A DNA stretch of 64,000 nucleotides from Microtetraspora sp. NBRC 16547. Its GTDB lineage: Bacteria; Actinomycetota; Actinomycetes; Streptosporangiales; Streptosporangiaceae. Positions 45,948 through 54,500 of the stretch are shown one piece after another. The number at the start of each line of letters is the position of its first letter. The stretch's first letter is position 1. The translations under genes were made by a program, and so were the position numbers. The notes below the pieces were generated by a model that was not told where the DNA came from, made no database searches, and saw nothing but the letters and a program-made list of their open reading frames with translations. The stretch is from assembly GCF_030268965.1 (NCBI RefSeq), contig NZ_BSSE01000005.1, positions 124,001 to 188,000 on the forward strand, written 5' to 3'.

Positions 45948-46646
45948 TCACCGCGTGTCGCCGTCGAGAAGATCGTCGATCTCGGCGCCCTCACTTTCCA
46001 GCGCCTCCCGGACGACCCGGAAGGCGAGCCCCGGGCCGTATCCCTTGCGGGCGAGCATCCCGACCAGGCGGCGCGTACGGGCCTGGGGGTCCACGCCACG
46101 CGTGCCCCGCAGCTTGCGGGCGACCAGCCTCCGGGCGGTCTCCACCTCCTGCTCGGGGTCGAGCCGCTCGACGGCCTCATTGACGGTGTCCTCGTCCACA
46201 CCGCGATGGCGCAGCTCCTGCGCGAGCGCCCGCCGCGCGAGGCCGCGCCCGGCGTGCCGGGAACTGACCCACGCCGCGGCGAACGCCTCGTCGTCGATGA
46301 GCCCGACCTCGGAGAAGCGCTCCAGTACGGCGTGCGCGGCCTCCTCCGGCACTTCCCGCTTGCGCAGCGCTTCGGCGAGCTGGGCCCGGGTCTTCGGAGC
46401 CATGGTGAGCAGCCGGAGGCAGATGGCCCTGGCCACGGCCTCAGGGTCGGCGGCCGGCCCCTGAGCGGCCGAGGATTCCTCATCAGGACCGTCGGACCGC
46501 CCGTGCGGTCGCCCGGACCGGCGCTCGCGCGCCCTGATCTCCTCCCGGAGCGCCTCCAGCGTGGGAACATCCGCCGTCGGAAGCTCCGGGCCCTCGTCCC
46601 CCGGCCCCGGCTCGCCGGGAGAGCCGGGGAACTCATCACGCCTCAT
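45948..46646 (-). CDS. recX: Regulatory protein RecX
   Basis: A 232-residue helical modulator that binds RecA filaments. Its core of three-helix repeats begins AICLRLLTMAPKTRAQLAEA and continues LIDDEAFAAAWVSSRHAGRG and LRHRGVDEDTVNEAVERLD. An acidic disordered N-terminus of ~65 residues precedes it. It begins 8 bases after the recA stop, so it is cotranscribed with recA. The ATG at 46646 has weak ribosome-site support; translational coupling is likely. Confidence 0.95.
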   Translation of the reverse strand: MRRDEFPGSPGEPGPGDEGPELPTADVPTLEALREEIRARERRSGRPHGRSDGPDEESSAAQGPAADPEAVARAICLRLLTMAPKTRAQLAEALRKREVPEEAAHAVLERFSEVGLIDDEAFAAAWVSSRHAGRGLARRALAQELRHRGVDEDTVNEAVERLDPEQEVETARRLVARKLRGTRGVDPQARTRRLVGMLARKGYGPGLAFRVVREALESEGAEIDDLLDGDTR

Positions 46647-46654
46647 GACTGGGC

Positions 46655-47752
46655 TCAGACGTCACCGGGCTTGGGCGTGGCGGCCTTGGAGCCGCGCCCG
46701 CCGGAAGGAGCGGCCGCAGCCGGCGCGGGAGCGGGCGCCTCGGCGGCGGCGTCCAGGCGCGGCCCGACGCCGAGCTTCTCCTTGATCTTCTTCTCGATCT
46801 CGTTGGCGATGTCGGGGTTGTTCTTCAGGAAGTTGCGGGCGTTCTCCTTGCCCTGGCCGAGCTGATCGCCCTCGTACGTGTACCACGCGCCGGCCTTGCG
46901 CACGAAGCCGTGCTCGACGCCCATGTCGATGAGGCCGCCCTCACGGGAGATGCCGACGCCGTACAGGATGTCGAAGTCGGCCTGGCGGAAGGGGGGCGCC
47001 ATCTTGTTCTTGACGACCTTCACCCGGGTGCGGTTGCCGACCGGCTCGGTGCCGTCCTTGAGCGTCTCGATCCGTCGGACGTCCAACCGGACCGACGCGT
47101 AGAACTTCAGCGCCTTACCACCCGTGGTGGTCTCCGGCGACCCGAACATGACGCCGATCTTCTCGCGAAGCTGGTTGATGAAGATGGCGGTGGTGCGGGT
47201 CTGGTTGAGCGCGCCGGCGACCTTTCGCAGGGCCTGGGACATCAGCCGCGCCTGGAGACCGACGTGGCTGTCGCCCATCTCGCCCTCGATCTCGGCCTTG
47301 GGCACCAGGGCGGCGACGGAGTCGATGACGATGATGTCGACCGCGCCGGAGCGGATCAGCATGTCGGCGATCTCGAGCGCCTGCTCACCGGTGTCCGGCT
47401 GGGAGACCAGCAGCGCGTCGACGTCGACGCCGAGCTTCTTCGCGTACTCCGGGTCGAGGGCGTGCTCGGCGTCGATGAAGGCGGCGATGCCGCCGGCCCG
47501 CTGCGCGTTGGCCACGGCGTGGAGCGCGACGGTCGTCTTACCGCTGGACTCCGGCCCGTAGACCTCGACGATGCGACCGCGCGGGAAGCCGCCGATGCCG
47601 AGAGCGACGTCGAGGGCGATCGCGCCGGTGGGGATCACCTCGACCGGGGCACGCGCGTCGTCGCCGAGGCGCATGACGGAGCCCTTGCCGAACTGCCGCT
47701 CGATCTGCGCGAGGGCGGTCTCAAGGGCCTTCTCGCGGTCGTTGATTGCCAT
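46655..47752 (-). CDS. recA: Recombinase RecA
   Basis: A 365-residue recombinase and SOS coprotease. Walker [10 protein letters not shown] (near 68), [40 protein letters not shown] (Walker B), DNA-binding loops around [19 protein letters not shown] and [20 protein letters not shown] are intact. An Ala/Pro-rich tail follows residue 330. ATG at 47752 has AGGGGG seven bases upstream, confirming [16 protein letters not shown] as the N-terminus. Regulated by the SOS box at 47937. No intein is present. Confidence 0.98.
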   Translation of the reverse strand: MAINDREKALETALAQIERQFGKGSVMRLGDDARAPVEVIPTGAIALDVALGIGGFPRGRIVEVYGPESSGKTTVALHAVANAQRAGGIAAFIDAEHALDPEYAKKLGVDVDALLVSQPDTGEQALEIADMLIRSGAVDIIVIDSVAALVPKAEIEGEMGDSHVGLQARLMSQALRKVAGALNQTRTTAIFINQLREKIGVMFGSPETTTGGKALKFYASVRLDVRRIETLKDGTEPVGNRTRVKVVKNKMAPPFRQADFDILYGVGISREGGLIDMGVEHGFVRKAGAWYTYEGDQLGQGKENARNFLKNNPDIANEIEKKIKEKLGVGPRLDAAAEAPAPAPAAAAPSGGRGSKAATPKPGDV

Positions 47753-48181
47753 TGGGTGCCCCCTGGAGGGTCGTGGTCTGTTGGTCACCGGAAAGCTACG
47801 GGGTGCCACCGACATTTTCCGGAGTTCCGGAAGCCGGCGTCTGGAAGCCGGCGCCGGACGCCCCGGGAAGCCCCGGAAGGCGCCTGTGGCTGCCCATCCG
47901 GCACGGCACACCCTGCGGCGGCGGTTCAAATATAGCCGAACGGCTGTTCGATCACATCTGGAACCGGACGGCGAGTCGTCCACCCCCCGCCCGCGCCGTT
48001 CGAGGAGATTCCACCCGTCGTACGGCGGCCCAGGACCCGGCGGTGGCCGCCGTGCCGGGCAGGGGACGTCCCCGGAGCCCAACCGCGAAGTCACATTCCC
48101 GGGCATTCCGTCAGCGCTGTTGCCTGTCCGATGACCTGCGGCGATCCTGAGGGAAAGCCGGTTCTCCCTCAAGGCGGCGAA
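47753..48181. other. Divergent intergenic region between recA and a small hypothetical gene
   Basis: A 429-base gap with the recA ribosome site, a long recA leader (about 170 bases), the SOS promoter, and upstream sequence to about 48181. I looked for the second, LexA-independent recA promoter (TTGTCAGTG type) known in mycobacteria and did not find it. Confidence 0.5.
47929..47950 (-). promoter_or_regulatory. SOS box and -10 element of recA
   Basis: CGAAC-GGCT-GTTCG (47937-47950) is a perfect match to the actinobacterial LexA site CGAAC-N4-GTTCG, 185 bases before the recA start. On the recA strand it is followed two bases later by TATATT (47934-47929), a good -10 hexamer, so LexA would cover the promoter spacer. 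Confidence 0.9.
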
Positions 48182-48457
48182 GTGACGAGCACCAGCACCT
48201 ACGCACCACAGCGCCGCACGCACCTGGAGGCGCTCGCCGGGCAACTCCCGGAGCGCGGGCTCGTCGGCCGCATGCTGGGCGGGGACGACCCCGTGCTCTG
48301 GGTGTGGCATCCGCACACCGGGCATCAGACGATCGTCTTCGCCGCGCCGACGATCGAGGGGTGGCTGTTTCTGTGGTCTCCGGACGGCCAGGAGAGTGCC
48401 GAGGACCTGGAAAAGACGGCCGACGCGGTGACGAAGCTGCTCTCCCGCACCCGCTGA
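48182..48457 (+). CDS. Small conserved hypothetical protein next to recA
   Basis: A 91-residue cytoplasmic protein with [20 protein letters not shown] at its start and a compact core ([38 protein letters not shown]). I do not recognise a named family. The GTG at 48182 with AAGG seven bases upstream is preferred to an ATG at 48131, which would add a glycine/proline stretch. It is divergent from recA. The following 209 bases (48458-48666) hold CTTCCGTCCGCA-type short repeats and no gene. Confidence 0.6.
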   Translation: MTSTSTYAPQRRTHLEALAGQLPERGLVGRMLGGDDPVLWVWHPHTGHQTIVFAAPTIEGWLFLWSPDGQESAEDLEKTADAVTKLLSRTR

Positions 48458-48666
48458 GGCCGTCCGAACTTCCGCACTTCCGTCCGCACTTCCGTCCGCA
48501 CCGCCGCCCCCGCTTCCAGCCGCGCCGCCAGGCGGGCTCCGGGCAGGCAAGCCTCACGACTCCTCCGCAGGCCACCCCGGCTTCCCGGCGACCCCCTCCA
48601 CGCGATCTCCTCGGGCGAGGGCCCGGACCGTCGCCCCGGCCCCTCGCCCCATCTGCCGCGCCGGGT

Positions 48667-49848
48667 CTAGAGCCCCTGGTCCGGGCCGAAGACCTCGTAG
48701 TGAACGCGCTCGGCCGGGACGCCCCGGTCGAGCAGCCGCGCCCGCACCTCGCGCATGAACGGCACGGGCCCGCACAGGTAGGCCCGTGTGCCGTCGAGGA
48801 TGTCGACGCCGGAGAGATCGACCAGCCCCGTGCGCTCGGCGGGCCACCCGTCCTCCGGCTGCTCGTACCAGACGTGCGCGACCGCCTGCGGGATCTTCTC
48901 GATGAGCAGTTCCAGCTCACCGCGGAAGGGGTGGCTGAGCGGGGAGCGGTCGCCGTGCACCACGGTCACCGGCCGCGTGGTCGCGGTCGCGGCGAGGTAG
49001 GCCAGCATGCTGGTGATCGGGGTCGCTCCGACGCCCGCGGAGGCGAGCAGAAGGGGGCAGTCCCCCTCGTCGAGGACGACGTCACCGAAGGGGGCGCTCA
49101 CGCGCAGGACGTCTCCCTCGCGGACGTTGGCGTGCAGCCAGTTCGAGACCTCGCCTTCCGGGTCGCCCGTGACCCGCTTCACCGAGATCCAGTGGTCGGT
49201 GCCGCCCGGCGCGCAGGACAGGCTGTACTGCCGGATCTGCCGCGCCCCGTCCTGGAGCTCCACCTGGACGGAGACGTACTGGCCCGGCCGGAAGGACGGC
49301 GTCGGGCCGCGGTCGGCGGGCCGCAGCATGAACGTGGCAACGTCGGGGGTCTCCTCGACCCGGCCGACCACCCGCCAGGGACGCCACACGTCGCCGTCCG
49401 CGACGCCCGACTCGGTGTACAGCCGCGCCTCCAGCGCGATCAGCGCCCCGGCCATCAACCAGTAGACCTCGTCCCACGCCGCCGCCACCTCCGGGGTGAC
49501 CGCGTCACCGAGGACCTCGGCGATCGCGGCGAACAGGTGACGGTGCACGATGCCGTACTGCTCCGCCGTGATCCCGAGCGAGGCGTGCTTGTGCGCGATG
49601 CGAGCCAGCAGCCGGTCGGGCCGCACGTCGGGGTTCTCCAGCAACGCGACCGCGAAGGCGGCGATGGAACCGGCGAGGGCACGGGCCTGCGCCCCGTCGG
49701 CCTGGTTGCCCCTGTTGAAGAGGTCGCGCAGCAGTTCGGGATGGGCGGTGAACATCTTGCGGTAGAAGAGCGGCGTGATGTCCCCGATCGCGCCTCCGAC
49801 GGCGGGCAGGGTGGCGCGGACCACGGCGGCGGACTTCTCTGAAAGCAT
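48667..49848 (-). CDS. hmp: Flavohemoglobin (nitric oxide dioxygenase)
   Basis: A 393-residue enzyme that oxidises NO to nitrate with O2 and NAD(P)H. The globin domain (1-140) has FYRKMFTAHPELLRDLFNRGNQ (distal pocket) and IAHKHASLGITAEQYGIVHRH with the proximal histidine. The FAD domain has RPGQYVSVQVELQ and RQYSLSCAP, and the NAD domain has LLASAGVGATPITSML and the C-terminal YLCGPVPFM...HYEVFGPDQ. ATG at 49848, with AGGAG at normal spacing, starts MLSEKSAAVVRATLP. The divergently spaced nsrR upstream on the same strand and shared operator sequences indicate NO-responsive control. Confidence 0.95.
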   Translation of the reverse strand: MLSEKSAAVVRATLPAVGGAIGDITPLFYRKMFTAHPELLRDLFNRGNQADGAQARALAGSIAAFAVALLENPDVRPDRLLARIAHKHASLGITAEQYGIVHRHLFAAIAEVLGDAVTPEVAAAWDEVYWLMAGALIALEARLYTESGVADGDVWRPWRVVGRVEETPDVATFMLRPADRGPTPSFRPGQYVSVQVELQDGARQIRQYSLSCAPGGTDHWISVKRVTGDPEGEVSNWLHANVREGDVLRVSAPFGDVVLDEGDCPLLLASAGVGATPITSMLAYLAATATTRPVTVVHGDRSPLSHPFRGELELLIEKIPQAVAHVWYEQPEDGWPAERTGLVDLSGVDILDGTRAYLCGPVPFMREVRARLLDRGVPAERVHYEVFGPDQGL

Positions 49849-49873
49849 GACGAACTCCTAAACCTGATTTTGA

Positions 49874-49884
49874 GATACCAATTT
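49874..49884 (+). promoter_or_regulatory. Candidate NsrR half-site upstream of hmp
   Basis: GATACCAATTT lies 26-36 bases before the hmp start and recurs almost exactly, as GATACCAGTTT, before nsrR (50399-50389 on the minus strand). Sharing between exactly these two promoters suggests an NsrR operator. Confidence 0.5.
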
Positions 49885-49926
49885 CAGTCGCGACTGTTCC
49901 CACGGCTGACGTGAACATCGATGAGG

Positions 49927-50373
49927 TCAGGCGGGCGGGGAGGTGAGCAGTTGGAAGAGCACCGGCCTGGAGGAATCTCCGACCAGATCACATACGGTCA
50001 GCGGATCAAGCGAGGAGTAGAACGCCTCCTGCGCGTCACGCAGCGCCACGCGCAGGCGGCACGCTCCCCGCAACGGGCACGGCGGCTCGTCGTCACAGCC
50101 GACCACGTCGTCCGTGCCCTCCAGTTGACGCACCAGCCAGCCGACGGAGGCGTTGCGGCCGGTGGTGGTGATCTCCAGCCCGCCTCCCCTCCCCCGCCGG
50201 GTTTCCAGGACGCCGAGGTGTTGAAGCCGGCTGACCACCTTGGCGACGTGGGTGTACGGCGCGGCGACGGAACGGGCCACCTCCCTTGAGGTGGGCAGTT
50301 CCTGCGCCCCGTCCATCACCGCCAGGCGCATGGTGACCCGGAGCGCGAGGTCGGTGAACTTCGTCAACCGCAC
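49927..50373 (-). CDS. nsrR: NO-sensing Rrf2 family repressor NsrR
   Basis: A 148-residue regulator with the Rrf2 winged helix (RLTKFTDLALRVTMRLAV; LPTSREVARSVAAPYTHVAK as recognition region) and an Fe-S site with the spacing C-x5-C-x5-C at Cys93, Cys99 and Cys105 (GCDDEPPCPLRGAC). This spacing and numbering match Streptomyces NsrR, whose [4Fe-4S] cluster reacts with NO. GTG at 50373 gives VRLTKFTDLALR, the family start. It sits 78 bases upstream of hmp on the same strand. It probably represses hmp and itself. Confidence 0.93.
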   Translation of the reverse strand: MRLTKFTDLALRVTMRLAVMDGAQELPTSREVARSVAAPYTHVAKVVSRLQHLGVLETRRGRGGGLEITTTGRNASVGWLVRQLEGTDDVVGCDDEPPCPLRGACRLRVALRDAQEAFYSSLDPLTVCDLVGDSSRPVLFQLLTSPPA

Positions 50374-50388
50374 ACCACGAAAGCTATC

Positions 50389-50399
50389 AAACTGGTATC
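50389..50399 (-). promoter_or_regulatory. Candidate NsrR half-site upstream of nsrR
   Basis: GATACCAGTTT (minus strand) lies 16-26 bases before the nsrR GTG and pairs with the near-identical element upstream of hmp. Confidence 0.45.
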
Positions 50400-50577
50400 C
50401 AGGGGTCGTATTTAGGGTCGCGAAAGACGGCCTCTTCCGTGTGACACGGCCTTCAGGGCCCGCCGGGCGCGCTATGCGCTCAGGGCGTGACAGGCCGGCG
50501 ACAGGCCGGGCGTGATGGGTTAAGGAGCGTGTCTCGGTAACGAGCACGCGATAGGGGGCCACTCTGCAAGGCGGGAT

Positions 50578-50603
50578 CATCTCGCATAGAAGACCACGAG
50601 ATG
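50578..50603 (-). terminator. Hairpin downstream of the zinc-finger/HTH gene
   Basis: CATCTCG (50578-50584) and CGAGATG (50597-50603) form a 7-base-pair stem 23 bases after the stop at 50627. A second hairpin, GCGTG-T-CTCG-GTAA-CGAG-CACGC, follows at about 50527-50549. Confidence 0.5.
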
Positions 50604-50626
50604 CGGGCGGGTTGCCCCAGGTCGTG

Positions 50627-50998
50627 TCACTCCTTGCCGGAGAACCGCTCCCATGCGGACTGGCGGGTGATCCCGAGAGCTTCGCCGATCTTGATCCAGG
50701 TGACGCCGCGTCGGCGCAGTTCCTGCACCCACGAGCGCAGGTCGGCCTCGGCCTGGTCGATGTGCGCGGCGACGCGCGGAATGTGGCTCAGCATCTCCCC
50801 GTCTGTCAATGACTCCCAGACGGGCACGCGCGACTTTGCGGGGCTACCGAGGCTCCCGTCGATGATCGACGCGGCGAGAGCCACACACTCGTTGCAGATA
50901 TACGCTCCAGGGCCGGCGACCAGCTTGTCGACCTTGGTGTCCGGCTTGCCGCAGAAGGAACACCGAGCAAGTTCGGCCGGGGCGTCAGGCTGTGTCAC
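50627..50998 (-). CDS. ClpX-type C4 zinc-finger protein with C-terminal HTH-like segment
   Basis: A 123-residue protein. Residues 13-38 ([19 protein letters not shown], then YICNEC) form the four-cysteine zinc finger of the ClpX N-terminal domain, but there is no AAA+ motor. Residues ~95-123 ([20 protein letters not shown], then AWERFSG) look like an HTH. The ClpX finger dimerises and binds adaptors, so this could be a DNA-binding protein that also contacts the Clp system, or a ClpX-finger-derived dimerisation module. GTG at 50998 has AAGGAG seven bases upstream. Its promoter carries two 17-base operators; autoregulation is a reasonable inference. Confidence 0.85.
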   Translation of the reverse strand: MTQPDAPAELARCSFCGKPDTKVDKLVAGPGAYICNECVALAASIIDGSLGSPAKSRVPVWESLTDGEMLSHIPRVAAHIDQAEADLRSWVQELRRRGVTWIKIGEALGITRQSAWERFSGKE

Positions 50999-51015
50999 AG
51001 CGCACTCCTTAAGGC

Positions 51016-51061
51016 GTCAGGATGCCCCTGACACATTAGCTCGTCAGGAAGTCCCTGACAA
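51016..51061 (-). promoter_or_regulatory. Promoter framed by two GTCAGG-N5-CCTGAC operators
   Basis: On the minus strand TTGTCA (51061-51056) and TAATGT (51038-51033) are 17 bases apart, an excellent promoter. GTCAGG-N5-CCTGAC occurs at 51043-51059, overlapping the -35, and at 51016-51032, covering the expected transcription start. Centre spacing is 27 bases. The layout is that of a repressed, probably autoregulated, gene. Confidence 0.85.
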
Positions 51062-51150
51062 TTGGTATGCGCGTTGCACGCCGGGCCGGGAGCTGAAGCG
51101 CCTCGCTGACAACACCCCAGTGGCAGGTGATTGCCGTTACTGAGACACAC

Positions 51151-51345
51151 TCAGCGGAGCCGGGGGTCCACGTCGACGACCGTGCAGACGGCGCGCCAGA
51201 CCCGCTTGGCGGCCACGCCGTCGGCCAGGGCCTGCTCGACGGTCCTGCCGTCGAGGTCGGCGATGACATAGTCCTTCGCCCACGACTCGGCGTACGCCTC
51301 GCCGAAGTGGCGGTGCATACGGCTCCAGAAATCGGTCAGGCGCAT
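51151..51345 (-). CDS. DUF3046 family protein
   Basis: A 64-residue protein starting MRLTDFWSRMHRHFGEAYAE and containing DYVIADLDGRTVEQALADGV, the DUF3046 signature. Members are almost always encoded near recA in actinobacteria, as here. Small, soluble, function unknown. The frame can be extended upstream to 51429, but the ATG at 51345 gives the family length and start. Confidence 0.9.
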   Translation of the reverse strand: MRLTDFWSRMHRHFGEAYAESWAKDYVIADLDGRTVEQALADGVAAKRVWRAVCTVVDVDPRLR

Positions 51346-51539
51346 CCCCCAAGTATGGTCCACGCCGCGCCGGAGGCGCCTCCAGTGACTTCCTCCCCAC
51401 AGCTGAAACCGGGGGATTCCAACCCTCACAGGTTGGTCTTCCTACTTCACCGCCAGTCACCCGCCGGGCCCGCGCCCATGACACGGGAGCCGCCAACAGG
51501 TCGCAGCGAGGATCGGCGTCCGTTTCTGTCGGACGGCGG

Positions 51540-54500
51540 ATGCATTATGGCCAGGTGAGCGTGCTCAACTACTTCAGTCCGGTGACGAGGCAGTGGTTCA
51601 CCGGCGCCTTCGCCGCCCCCACCGCCGCCCAGGAGGGCGCCTGGTCGTCGATCGCGCGTGGCGACAACACCCTGGTCGTCGCTCCGACCGGGTCCGGCAA
51701 GACGCTCGCCGCCTTCCTGTGGTCGCTCGACCGCCTCGCCACCGAGCACGCCCGGGAGCGGCTCGCGGGCCCGCCCGGAGGACGAGGCGAGGAGGCGGCG
51801 GCAGAGACGGAGCCCCGTGCCGGGAGCGAGGCCGCGGCGACGGGGGGCGAGCGCCCCGGAGGTCGGGGAGCCGGCGGAGCCCGCGCGTCCCGGGCCAGGG
51901 CGCCTGAGCGGCTGTGCCGGGTGGTCTACGTGTCACCGCTCAAGGCCCTGGCCGTGGATGTCGAGCGAAATCTGCGGGCGCCGCTCACTGGGATCAAGCA
52001 GACGGCCCACAGGCTGGGCATCCCCGCTCCGGAGATCTCCGTGGCGATCCGATCGGGCGACACCTCGGCGGATGATCGGCGCCGTTTCGCGGCCCGCCCG
52101 TCGGACATCCTGATCACCACGCCCGAGTCGCTGTTCCTCATCCTCACCTCGCAGGCGCGTGAGGCGCTGCGCGGAGTGGAGACGGTCATCGTCGACGAGG
52201 TGCACGCGGTCGCCGCCACCAAGCGCGGCGCCCACCTCGCGCTGACCCTGGAGCGGCTCGACGCGCTGCTGCCCCGGCCCGCGCAGCGCATCGGCCTGTC
52301 CGCGACGGTCCGGCCGGTGTCCGAGGTGGCGGCGTTCCTGGGCGGGTCCCGGCCGGCCACAGTGGTGCAGCCGCCGTCGGAGAAGGTCATCGAGGTCGAC
52401 GTCGTCGTCCCCGTCGAGGACATGACGGAGCTGGCGCCGCCTCCGCCCGGGATGGACGGAGAGCCGGCCGAGCACCGGCGGAGCATCTGGCCCCATGTGG
52501 AGGAGCACCTGCTCGACCTGATCGAGGCGCACCGGTCCACGATCATCTTCGCGAACTCGCGCCGCCTGTCCGAGCGGCTCTGCACCCGGCTGAACGAGCT
52601 CGCGGACGAGCGCGCGTCCACGGATCCGGCGGCTGCGGCGAACCAGGCGGCTGCGGCGAGCCCGGCGGCTGCCACCCCTCCGGGCGACCGTCCGCGCGGC
52701 TCTCTGGGTACTCCGGCCGAGATGATGGCGCAGGCCGGGGCGTCCCGCGGCGCGCTCGCCGAGGTCGTGCGGGCCCACCACGGCTCGGTGTCCAAGGAGG
52801 AGCGGTCCCAGATCGAGGAGGCGCTGAAGTCCGGACGCCTGCCCGCCGTGGTCGCCACCTCCAGCCTGGAGCTGGGCATCGACATGGGGTCGGTCGATCT
52901 GGTCGCGTGCGTGGAGTCGCCGCCGAGCGTGGCCAGCGGCCTGCAGCGCATCGGCCGGGCCGGGCACCAGGTCGGCGCCGTCTCCCGAGGGGTGATCTTC
53001 CCGAAATACCGCGGCGACCTCGTCCAGACGGCCGTCGTCGCCGAGCGCATGCGGAGCGGCCAGATCGAGGAGCTGCACTATCCGCGCAACCCTCTCGACG
53101 TCCTGGCCCAGCACATCGTCGCAATGACCGCGCTCGACGAGTGGACGGTCGACTCGCTGGAGGACCTGGTCAGGAGGGCCGCGCCGTACGCGACGCTGCC
53201 GCGCGGGGCGCTTGAGGCGACGCTCGACATGCTCGCCGGGCGATACCCCAGCGAGGAGTTCGCCGAGTTGCGGCCGCGCATCGTGTGGGACCGGGTGACC
53301 GGCACGCTGCGGGGCCGTCCGGGCGCGCAGCGGCTGGCCGTGACCAACGGCGGCACGATCCCCGACCGGGGGCTCTTCGGCGTGTTCCTCGTCGGTGAAC
53401 GGGCCTCGCGGGTCGGCGAGCTGGACGAGGAGATGGTCTACGAGTCGCGCGTGGGCGACGTGTTCGTGCTCGGGGCGACCTCCTGGCGGATCGAGGACAT
53501 CACCGCCGACCGGGTGCTCGTCTCCCCGGCTCCCGGCCAGCCGGGCAAACTGCCGTTCTGGCACGGCGACGCCCCCGGCCGGCCCGCCGAGCTGGGCCGG
53601 GCCATCGGCGCCTTCGTCCGGGAGCTGTCCGGCGCGGGTCTCCCGTCCGATGCCGGTCTCCCGTCCGATGCCGGCCGTACGTCCGGGAAGGACCGGCCGT
53701 CCCCGCAGGAGGCGTCCGCCGCGGCGCGGGTCCGCGAGGCCGGGCTGGACGAGTTCGCCACCGGCAACCTGCTGGCCTACCTCGGCGAGCAGCGCGCCGC
53801 CACCGGATACGTGCCGGACGACCGCACCCTGCTCGTCGAACGGTTCCACGACGAGCTGGGCGACTGGCGAGTGGTGATCCACTCGCCGTACGGCGCGCGC
53901 GTGCACGCCCCGTGGGCCCTCGCCATCGGGCGGCGGCTGCGCGAGCGGTACGGCGTCGACGTGCAGGCGATCCACTCCGACGACGGCATCGTGCTGCGCA
54001 TTCCGGACACGCTCGACGAACCGCCCGCAGACGTGGCGGCCTTCGACGCCGACGAGATCGAGCAGATCGTCACCGAGGAGCTCGGCGGCTCGGCGCTCTT
54101 CGCCGCCCGGTTCCGCGAGTGCGCCGGGCGTTCCCTGCTGCTGCCGCGCCGTACGCCGGGGAGGCGGACCCCGCTCTGGCAGCAGCGCCAGCGCGCGGCC
54201 CACCTGCTCGGTGTGGCGAGCAGATACGCGGGCTTCCCCGTAGTGCTCGAAACCATGCGCGAGTGCCTGCAGGACGTCTTCGACGTGCCGGGGCTGGTCC
54301 AGCTGATGCGCGACATCGCGGCCCGGCGGATCCGGCTGGTCGAGGTGGAGACCGCCCAGGCGTCGCCGTTCGCCGCGTCGCTGCTGTTCAACTATGTCGG
54401 CGCGTTCATGTACGAGGGGGACGCGCCGCTGGCCGAGCGCCGCGCGCAGGCCTTGGCCCTCGACACCGCGCTGCTGGCCGAGCTGCTCGGCCAGGCGGAT

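Noticed and set aside
46655-48550. recA extended upstream by an open frame
   Set aside because: The upstream codons run through the leader and SOS promoter. The ATG at 47752 has a strong ribosome site and the canonical N-terminus.
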